The notes under the pieces are model-generated. The model was not told the DNA's origin, ran no database searches, and saw nothing but the letters and a program-made list of their open reading frames with translations. From Halisarca cf. caerulea (lineage: Eukaryota; Porifera; Demospongiae; Chondrillida; Halisarcidae): a stretch of 52,500 bases of DNA. Positions 45,801 to 52,500 of the stretch are shown here, piece after piece (positions within the stretch are counted from its first letter, which is position 1; every line of letters starts with the position of its first letter). The stretch covers positions 8,548,118 to 8,600,617 of the forward strand of contig CAUJGJ010000444.1 in the NCBI GenBank assembly GCA_963170055.1. The letters run 5' to 3'. Position numbers and translations under genes: made by a program.

Positions 45801-45841
45801 CTAGATTAACTTCTGATAGTTGTATTTGTTCTTTTGATTGA
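42809..45841 (+). CDS. LINE polyprotein: reverse transcriptase plus restriction-like endonuclease, intact ORF
   Basis: This is an uninterrupted 1,010-codon ORF. The true start may be the internal Met at about residue 39 (MPKNGSKAVRG). An N-terminal C-x2-C...H-x5-C cluster (CSGCNRDL to HGPIANRC) looks like a zinc finger. Reverse transcriptase motifs follow in order: GGPDGLRPQHL (about 298), KPDGGVRPIAVG (about 353), LKLDFSNAFNSV (about 425), GVQQGDPLGPLLFS (about 475), FYLDDG (about 508), LNRGKTEIV and LGSPIG. The C-terminal part has CHLCGSQVDSTGVHGLSC (about 814), the C-x2-C-x9-H-x3-C knuckle, then RPDGVTM and LVWDVTCSD (about 872-893), a PD-(D/E)xK endonuclease. There is no apurinic-type endonuclease. 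This is the architecture of the R2/R4/NeSL-like LINE group, which nicks the target and copies RNA in place. YLDD is unlike the more usual FADD. It ends in a TA-rich tail. Confidence 0.9.
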   Translation: MLAELHFPKFVPRSVTDRIRSYENLKQVIFYSSRCFLTMPKNGSKAVRGACSGCNRDLPVRLDGKVMIHGPIANRCPGSEEVPLSVVSGVIPGDVQNCSSDPPWPGTELQSRDDAINPTSSFLNPGRPQCKILKRVPRPARNVIATKLSEILNKITRENSPEAWERLFLFGRRCLHVPARGGHRRNLASSVIKAVNEERDPNPTTFKPPKDPLKNLAARVAAKLEEGDVRGAVRIVSSNETFAPNNDSTIELLKQKHPPPHPMSAAFPTPSLDSCSSVDLTSDDIIKAIMSFPAGSAGGPDGLRPQHLKDLISAREGPGSVSLVESLTRFVNFVCSGKVLATARPYFFGASLIAFSKPDGGVRPIAVGCTLRRLAAKCASHAVRGAMADLLAPTQLGYGTSMGAEAAVHATRTYLQHMPEDHLLLKLDFSNAFNSVRRDKMLQACLLHAPALYPLVHSAYSKSSYLFFESTIIDSAEGVQQGDPLGPLLFSLSIHSLVSQLKSAFTLFYLDDGTLGGSSTEVRHDLQSLEASSRELGLVLNRGKTEIVCSNPITVSSLQSISPDFRCVAPSEACLLGSPIGDFASVNRTLQAKFDALKTMGERLSFLHSQDALLLLRNVFSLPKVLYVLRTAPCFESPLLQEMDNLQRDLLQTICNVELNDVAWIQASLPISAGGLGIRSFTQLAPSAYLASAAGSSNISNQILPTFLRDVSNPLKSMALASWRTGHNADAPSGSSAPRQKAWDTPRIEATSSTLLSLVEHDTVARGRLLATRQRESGAWLMTLPVSSIGLRMDDDTIRNAVGLRLGTSLCLPHPCHLCGSQVDSTGVHGLSCRRSLGRHVRHSSVNDIICRSLTAAGVPCQAEPHSLSRVDGKRPDGVTMLPWKHGRPLVWDVTCSDTYAQSYQGLAASRAGAVADQAERRKASQYSHLEGSHFFAPVSVETTGAMGTDTIRFLREIARKIATRSGEPNAYQHLIQRISVAVQQGNSISIMGTFKPTRLTSDSCICSFD

Positions 45842-45966
45842 TTTCTCTGTTTCTCTTCTATTTGTTGTTTTATTTCGAGTGTTGGTTTGTCTGTAGTTTA
45901 GATTGTAGTTAGCTGTTTATTGTTTCCTTCTGTTTTGTTTTGTTCTATGTTTTGCTTGAAATAATA

Positions 45967-46010
<44 letters not shown>

Positions 46011-46036
46011 TATTAATATATATATATATATATATA

Positions 46037-46078
<42 letters not shown>
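45842..46078 (+). repeat. LINE 3' untranslated region and (TA)n tail
   Basis: About 120 bases of T-rich 3' UTR are followed from 45,959 by AATAATAATATAAT and a TA/TTAA microsatellite that runs to the TA target of the next element. No terminator or polyadenylation signal stands out. Confidence 0.7.
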
Positions 46079-46081
<3 letters not shown>

Positions 46082-46361
46082 TGAAAACTGCTTAACGAGA
46101 AATCCATGGTGCAACACATTTTATTTCTCGTTATCAGTATTTCTTGTTAAAAGTACTGAGCCTAATTGCCATACATTCTCAGCATACAACACAAATACAC
46201 AGTTGCTAAATCAAGGAATACAGTATAATCAATGAAATGATGCAAAAAGCTTCTGAATACAGCAAATTACATAAATTAAATATTGAGAGTCTTTGAGACA
46301 CACACAAGTACAGTATTCTAATAATGTTACATACACATGACTAAATAAGATGAGTTCAATG

Positions 46362-47304
46362 TTATGCAGGGTTAAAATAGTCCTTTAATGTAGACTGCTT
46401 TTTGATGAGAGCATCTGCACTGGCCTTTTCCAAATCCAAAAGAACTTGCACACCCGAGGGATCTCGTGAAAGGAAGTGTCTGTGGAGGGTGTTGAAAGCA
46501 TCCCGCACAGCTGCCTTAGAAGGTGGGATCAGCACACAGTCAGTGCCTTCATCATTATCAGACTCATCATCCTCAGCTGCAGGCTGATGCTCTTGGCGAA
46601 CTTCTGCTGCAATCTCTTCATCGGTCATGATACTGGATGTAGCCACTGCATCATCAATGGTAGTGTATTCCTCTGAATTCACTGGATCTGTTCCTGAAAG
46701 AAGGCAGGCATGTCTAGTGAAGTCTTCCAATTCACTGTCTTGTGGAGTTTCTGGAGTGTCAGTGTCCTGTACATCACTGGTACTGTCAGTGAACCCGGCA
46801 TGACGAAAACAGTTGGCAATAGCATCCGCATACACCTTCTTCCAGGCAATCTCGGTGTACACCATAGCATCCAAAACAGTTGGCTTGAACGCTTTGCTGT
46901 TTTCGATAGCAAGGATGTACTGTTGCAGAAGAGTGTGTCTGTAATGCCTCTTGAAGCATTGTATTATCCCTTGGTCGCAAGGCTGCAAATGGGACGTTGT
47001 CTGAGGTGGTAAGTACACGACCTTCACATTGGGCAGTTTGTCTACTCTGGGGTGTGCTGGGCAATTGTCGATGAACAAGAGTACACTCTTGTTTAATCTT
47101 TTCATCCTTACATTGAATCCTTTGATCCATTTGCTCGATTTTCTTCCGATTCTTCAAGAAAGTTGATAGAGTCGAGTTAGAGATATTGTACTTCTTGCAA
47201 ATCTCTGTCTTTGACAGCACTTTTTCTTCTACTTCTTCAAAGATCTTTAGCTTAAAGTCCACAGAATAAGAACGCTGCTTTCTTTTAGCAGCCATCTTTA
47301 TCAC
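46362..47304 (-). pseudogene. Tigger transposase with a large internal deletion
   Basis: The N-terminal piece (47,304 down to about 47,120) starts MIKMAAKRKQRSYSVDFKLK and holds the helix-turn-helix (SKTEICKKYNISNSTLSTFL). It is then joined out of frame to the catalytic half: LLFIDNCPAHPRVDKL (second Asp), HLQPCDQGIIQCFKRHYR (third Asp, 30 residues later), a helical segment and an acidic tail. The C terminus QSTLKDYFNPA is a good PCNA-interacting-peptide motif (Q-x-x-L-x-x-Y-F), a feature known for the pogo transposase. The CENP-B domain and the region of the first catalytic Asp are missing. It is inactive. Confidence 0.88.
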
Positions 47305-47541
47305 AAGGTGTCATATGACGTTGACGCCCTGAAAGAAAATGGCTGACACGCTCGTATTTTGTTGAATTCAAGTAGAAGATACTTGAATTAGACAGAAGTT
47401 CTGTTCCTAGAGATTTGTGAAAAGTACTGCAGGTCAGCAAATTTCCTTTCGTGTTAACAGTAATTATTTCGCGTTAACCGATAGAATTTAGTATGTATTG
47501 GCAGTGGTTTCTGACAATTCGTTCGTGTTAAGCGATATTTC

Positions 47542-48334
47542 TACATTGCTACATTGGGCTCAGTCTGGCTTTAGACCGCACCATTGCACCCAAGATGTGC
47601 TCTTAAAGGTGACCGACGATTGGCGTGCCAGCATTGACCGAAATGAGGTAGTGGGTGCTGTCTTTCTGGATCTGCGGAAAGCATTCGATAGCATTAATCA
47701 CAACCTGTTATTGCATAAGCTGCATGTATATGGTGTCAGAGGGGAAGAGTTGCTTTGGTTTCAATCATATTTGTCTGATCGAAGGCAGCGTGTTCTTGCT
47801 GGTAGTGTCATGTCTTCAGGGCAGCCGATATCTCATGGTGTTCCACAGGGCTCTGTTTTGGGACCTTTACTGTTCTCTCTCTTTGTTAATGAGATCCCCA
47901 ATATTGTTAAACACAGCAAAGTCATGTTGTATGCCGACGACACTACAATATACCATGCTGCCAAGGTCGCATCTAGGTTGGAAGCTGAGCTAAATGAGGA
48001 TATCCATCTATTATCAATGTGGCTTTGTAACAATGACCTCAACATTAATACTGAAAAAACAAAATGGATGTTTTTTTCAAGAAAGGGGAGGCAAACTGAA
48101 TCCCAACACTTGCAGCAATTCACCCCATTTTTCACAATCATGCACTTATGTATTGTTTTTTTTTCTTTCTTTCTCTCAAATTCCACCTAATTAATTAATT
48201 TTTATTATAATCACTTCCCAATCTTAAGTCTATTATCATTTACTGTTACTTGAATTTGTGGTTCCCCGTTAATACCAGCCTTGGCTGATGGGGCAACCTC
48301 CCTTGTGGAAATAATAATAATAATAATAATAATA
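47542..48334 (+). pseudogene. 5'-truncated LINE reverse transcriptase fragment with (AAT)n tail
   Basis: The fragment begins in the reverse transcriptase: QSGFRPHHCTQDVLL, VFLDLRKAFDSINHNLLLHK (motif A), SHGVPQGSVLGPLLFSLFVN (motif B), VMLYADDTTI (motif C, YADD), and ends near LNINTEKTKWMFFSRKGRQ. A jump then leads directly to a 3' UTR with CCTTGGCTGATGGGGCAACC and an (AAT)n tail. ATATTTC flanks both sides (47,535-47,541 and 48,335-48,341) and explains the host Tigger sequence exactly. The family is Jockey/CR1/L2-like, different from the LINE at 42,809. Confidence 0.88.
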
Positions 48335-48373
48335 ATATTTCGTGCTAAGCGTTTTCGTGTTAACCGGTTTCCA

Positions 48374-48650
<277 letters not shown>

Positions 48651-49018
48651 TAGGAGCTGCAGCGGCCAGAGCGGTTTTGACCACTGCAATTTTTTTAATA
48701 GCCTGAATATTCTGTGGGCTATTAATGGTGAAGCTATTCATAGTTATGATACGTAAAGTTATTCATAGCTAAATTAGTATTGCCTAATCTATTCAATCAC
48801 CTCCCCATGTGGATCATTGTTACCAGCGCAGAGGCATACGTATTGTGCAGTCGGAGTAAACGAGATGTGATTTTAAAGTTACTATGCACGTACCCGATTG
48901 TCTTCAAAGCCTTTCATTCCCAAAGTGGTCCTTTGGGAAGAACACTGAAGTGAAGCAAGGTTTTGATGGCCTTGCCACTTCAAAATTGCTTCCTACATGT
49001 GCCCCTGATATATGTATA
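48651..49018. other. Interval between two (TA)n arrays
   Basis: I see no exon, inverted repeat or element boundary that I can support. Confidence 0.45.
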
Positions 49019-49019
49019 C

Positions 49020-49190
<171 letters not shown>

Positions 49191-49261
49191 TGTGTACAAT
49201 TTTTAATAATAATATTAATTTTTAATTTTTAATAATACAAGTTGGCCCTATTATTATAAAG

Positions 49262-49447
49262 TCACTCCATGCAAGTGTCAACTACAGCTATGCAGTTGAA
49301 CTTCTGGACAGTTACACAAATACATTGACACAACTTGTGGAAGGACAAAAGGTCATCAGTGGCCTCTTTGGTGTGTTTTTCCAATTCCCGGACAAAGGCA
49401 AGGGCATCATCACTGAAAGCACCTGTTGTTTCTAGGGCAATGGGCAT
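49262..49447 (-). pseudogene. C-terminal remnant of a relative of the 42,809 LINE
   Basis: The minus-strand open frame MPIALETTGAFSDDALAFVR continues through KLCQCICVTVQKFNCIAVVD. It aligns with the end of the intact LINE protein (PVSVETTGAMGTDTIRFLRE and RISVAVQQGNSISIMG). Only the last 60 or so residues are kept. Confidence 0.75.
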
Positions 49448-49450
49448 ATT

Positions 49451-49693
49451 AACACGTTCTTATTTGAAACGTTAAATTCTGATTTATGAGAATTAGCCTA
49501 AAGGTTACAATTTAGGAACCCTTAACCAGATCAAAGAAAAGATCTAAGGAATATTGTTTTCTAAACAATAGCCCAATGTTTACAAAACACTGAGCTGGTA
49601 AACCACTTGGGATTCCAAATTTGTAACCTTTAGGCTGATTCTCATAATTTATTAAAATAATAAAGAATTTAACGTTTTAAATAAGAATGTGTT
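49451..49693. mobile_element. 243-bp inverted-repeat element, TATT target duplication
   Basis: The left end AACACGTTCTTATTTGAAAC (continuing GTTAAATTC) and the right end GTTTTAAATAAGAATGTGTT are inverted repeats. Further in, TTATGAGAATTAGCCTAAAG and its inverse continue the match over about 55 bases, the right arm carrying a short insertion. The flanks are TATT (49,447-49,450 and 49,694-49,697). No coding content. Confidence 0.85.
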
Positions 49694-49759
49694 TATTATA
49701 ATAATATTACAATATTATATATCTATAATATTATGTCTATCTGCAATAGCCAACTGTCT

Positions 49760-50440
49760 GACGAGGAGTGTTACCATGCTGGCGCCTTCTGCTTTTCTAT
49801 ATAGCCTCCACCGCAGCTACCTCCTAATTACCCTTGCTTTGCTCTCCCCCACCTGTTCACCTGAACCCTGTCCGTTCAAGGCAGAGGCTATCAGACTCTG
49901 GAAAGCAAGTTCAGGTTCCTTGGGTATACCCCAACCGGAGCAGCAATGGGCAGCCAAAGAGCCTAGGACCATCCAGTTGTTGGGGCGTTTGCTTCCAACC
50001 TGGTGTCCAACAAAACAGACCCCAACAGCATCGCAACAAAACGGGTTTGGTACGTGGCTCAGTACCCTACCCTATTCTGCCTTTGGACTCCGAAAGGACA
50101 ACAGCATTCAGGTATCTGTTGGACTTCGTCTAGGCTCAGCCCTTTGGCGTACACAATTGCGCCCTCTGTGGAGCCAGGGTGAATGAGACAGGAATCCATA
50201 CTCTGAGCTGTCACAAGAGTTGGGAAAGACTGCCTAGACATGCATGCTTGTCTGAATGACATTGTGAAATGTACCCTGACTTTGGCCAACATCCCCAGTA
50301 CCCTGAATGGAGTCCCAGAGCCTCTGTAGAGGAGTTGGCAGATGTCTCGATGGTATATCCGTCATTCCTTGAGCTGAAGGGCAAAGCTTGGTGTGGTATT
50401 CTATACGTGTCATAGCACATTGCCCCACTATAACATTCCC
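49760..50440 (+). pseudogene. Second remnant of a relative of the 42,809 LINE, opposite orientation
   Basis: The frame reads LAPSAFLYSLHRS, IQLLGRLLPTWCPTK, FGTWLSTLPYSAFGLRKDNS and VSVGLRLGSALWR, each aligning to the intact LINE between residues of about 685 and 812. With frame changes it continues through the Cys-His knuckle (GIHTLSCHKSW) and the endonuclease block, where WDVTCSD of the intact copy corresponds to W-Y-S-I-R, so the catalytic Asp is lost. Reverse transcriptase is absent. Confidence 0.8.
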
Positions 50441-50496
50441 TTTTCCTGTACAGGTGCAGACTGTGTAGCAATAATATATAATTATGTTATAGTTAA

Positions 50497-50593
50497 ATCC
50501 CGGTACAAGCATGATATTCAGGTGATCGCCCAAGACCTAGGCGAAGTCGAGGTCGCAGGCGATGACCTGGATATCATGCGAGTAAACTGGGAT
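50497..50593. repeat. Palindromic element with 34-36 base arms
   Basis: The left arm starts ATCCCGGTACAAGCATGATA and the right arm ends GGATATCATGCGAGTAAACT (continuing GGGAT). They are inverted repeats with few mismatches around a centre of about 27 bases. It is probably a miniature element. The 87-codon ORF through it is not a gene. Confidence 0.75.
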
Positions 50594-50759
50594 ATAACCA
50601 ACTTCTACCTCATGCAAATTGATTTTCAATCAGTAGACTTGATTAACAATAATTGATTTCATTAACTGTTACACCAAATTGACTCGAATAACACCTGGTA
50701 GTTATTACCCAGGTGATAACTACCACACATGCCCAGGTTTTCATTTATCTTCACAAACT

Positions 50760-50803
<44 letters not shown>

Positions 50804-51368
50804 GTATATAATTATTTTATTATGTATACATATATAGTATTATTAATATATAAATTATACATAATACAGTATTTAACTGAATGATGGCCCGGGCTTTTAA
50901 TTCTTTACTGACACTTTTGACCTGGTCATTAAACTAGCAGGGCTTTTATCTGAACCCAAAAATTATCTCAAGTCCTTTTTGATAAACCCACCTGCATACT
51001 ATATAATAATTATAATAATGTACCAGCAGGGCAGATAACTGAGCTAACACTTGGAACGGGGCCATCTTCCTGCTTTTTAATTAACTTAAAGAAGGAAGTT
51101 GTTAGAATCTTTTGGCAGTGTTTACAGGGTATAGTCTGGTTCCCTTTGGTATCTTTATCCATAATTATTATCAAAGGCTAAATATTAAATAGTTGAACTT
51201 AGTCTACATATTTAGGATCGACAATAATTGACTATGCGTTGTTTCTCAATCGATTATTGGGGCCATTTTTGTTGACTGAGACCCAGCTATCATTTGAAAC
51301 CTGGTCATTCTTTACCTTAAAGTGAGCTAGGTATAGTAAACTTGATGAAGTGTTTCAAACTTCTTCAG
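50594..51368. other. Interval upstream of the IFT43 exons
   Basis: It contains a short hairpin TGGTAGTTAT / ATAACTACCA (50,696-50,725) and a (TA)n tract (50,762-50,801). No earlier IFT43 exon was recognised. Confidence 0.5.
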
Positions 51369-51621
51369 TGATATCTTGTATTTCCGTAAAGGATGGGAAA
51401 ATTGATCTAAAGCTCTTGGCACAGAGTCTGTGTCCGGAAGAACAAATCAGGGAGGTGAGAATGCCGCTATCTTCTTGTGTACTCTCAAGTTTTGTGTCTT
51501 ATTCTCTTTCCTTTAAGGAAAAGTTTGATCCTGTTAAAGTTAATATCATTCTGTTGCCAACATGCAAGTTGCCATTGTACAAAATACACAACTCATAGCT
51601 TTAATTTGCGCACACATGTAA

Positions 51622-51699
<78 letters not shown>

Positions 51700-52030
51700 A
51701 TGTAAGCATGAGGAAGGGAGAGAGAGTGGGAGGTTGAGTGGGAGGTTGAGAGGGAGAGGGAGAGAGGGGGAGAGGGGGAGTGAGGGACACCCACCCACCC
51801 ACACACATACACATGTAAGCATGAGGAAGGGAGATAGAGTGGGAGGTTGAGAGGGAGAGGGGGAGTGAGGGACACACACACACGCACGCACACAGAGAGA
51901 GATACACACACATACGTAATATGATTGTATGAACACACATATCTCTTAGGAGGACAAACCTTGGCAACTGGATCGTCTCCTAACAGAACTACAGTCTGAT
52001 TTTGAAAATACAGAAGCAGGCTTGTCATAA
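51369..52030 (+). CDS. IFT43: IFT43, last two exons
   Basis: Exon 51,369-51,454 encodes VKDGKIDLKLLAQSLCPEEQ and IRE, then a GTGAGA donor. Exon 51,950-52,030 follows ATCTCTTAG and encodes EDKPWQLDRLLTELQSDFEN, ending TAA. Together they give the conserved C-terminal pattern of intraflagellar transport protein 43 (D-x-K-I-D-L-K-L-L, then E-D-x-P-W-x-x-x-x-L-x-x-E-x-x-S). IFT43 is a small subunit of the IFT-A complex, which carries cargo back along cilia. The junction is in phase and both exons are undamaged, so this is a live host gene. Earlier exons were not found. The 495-bp intron is filled with simple repeats. Confidence 0.85.
51626..51905. repeat. (CA)n and duplicated purine-rich block in the IFT43 intron
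   Basis: (CA)n lies at 51,626-51,694. It is followed by two copies of a block starting ACACATGTAAGCATGAGGAA (51,695 and 51,808) and continuing GGGAGGTTGAG, (GAGAGG)n and GTGAGGGACAC, ending in another short (CA)n. Confidence 0.9.
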
Positions 52031-52500
52031 GTCTATATTCCCAGCACTTATGAAAATATATGCAAGGCATCATCAGTTTCTTGTTTTCAGCACAATGTTG
52101 TTTAAGTTTGACCCTTTCGTACAGTTACACTGACAGTATTAATAGTGTTGTATTGTATTATGGTGTGCATGTAATTTGTGGTTCATCAGTGAGTATTTTA
52201 ACTGATTTAGAATGATTTCAGTGTAAATGTAGTCCAACCCACTAGTTTATAATATATATAATGTATATACCCACAATAACCGTTTGACACTGTGCTTATT
52301 AGAACTATTATTATAATGCATTCAGTTGGAAATATAATATATATGCAATTTTTCCTATATTATAATTCATATTGATACCAGCTAAATTCTATTAACACAA
52401 GACAAAGTATTTACTTTTGCACACAAAACAACAGGTGTCCTGCAAAAGCAGTGGATGTATGTCTTGAAAGCTATTCTTTTTTGTCACACTAAATCATCGA
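52031..52500. other. 3' flank of IFT43
   Basis: AT-rich, with no recognised exon or element. Confidence 0.5.

Noticed and set aside
51546..52073. 175-codon minus-strand ORF rich in Ser/Leu/Pro
   Set aside because: It reads the purine-rich and (CA)n intron of IFT43 backwards and overlaps the true last exon on the other strand.

Overview
This is a repeat-packed, AT-rich stretch of an animal nuclear genome. It has spliced genes with GT-AG introns, very long (TA)n and (CA)n arrays, LINE, Gypsy, Harbinger and pogo/Tigger elements, many short inverted-repeat elements, and no bacterial-type operons. The mix of families (a two-gene Harbinger, a small HIRAN protein beside a Tigger transposase, an endonuclease-domain LINE with a YLDD active site) suggests an early-branching invertebrate. 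A sponge is my best guess and a cnidarian the alternative, but this is inference, not a sequence match.

Layout. 1-6,270: a clipped TTAA-flanked element, copies of two short-element families (called A and B here), the exons of an unrecognised multi-exon gene (2,478-4,601) and a Gypsy RNase H remnant. 6,590-13,790: elements nested inside elements (families A, B, G and several TTAA-flanked ones). 14,257-14,826: a TA-flanked inverted-repeat element. 15,105-15,392: an exon of a carbohydrate sulfotransferase-like gene. 16,036-21,019: a complete two-gene Harbinger transposon with TAA target duplications, its transposase gene split by a 1.24 kb insertion. 22,913-25,390: a Tigger-like element with a broken transposase and an intact convergent HIRAN-domain ORF. 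25,930-27,490: a Gypsy remnant split by a B element. 27,500-35,350: mostly featureless AT-rich DNA with scattered short elements. 35,440-36,345: a (CA)n array holding five copies of a conserved island. 38,104-41,314: exons of a strictosidine-synthase/APMAP-like gene. 42,809-45,841: an intact 1,010-codon LINE ORF. 46,079-48,376: a second Tigger element, split by a truncated LINE. 49,262-50,440: two decayed relatives of the intact LINE around a small element. 51,369-52,030: the last two exons of IFT43.

The main theme is that six of the short elements (families A, B and G, plus the Harbinger insert) start with C(A/G)CA(G/T)G and lie between 2-bp direct repeats of varying sequence (TC, AA, TG, TG, GA, TT), and a seventh (another A copy, AT) fits too. 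In several cases the pre-insertion site can be read from a sister sequence in this same window, which makes the boundaries unusually secure. The only host genes I can support are the sulfotransferase-like exon, the APMAP-like gene and IFT43. Almost everything else with coding potential comes from a transposon.
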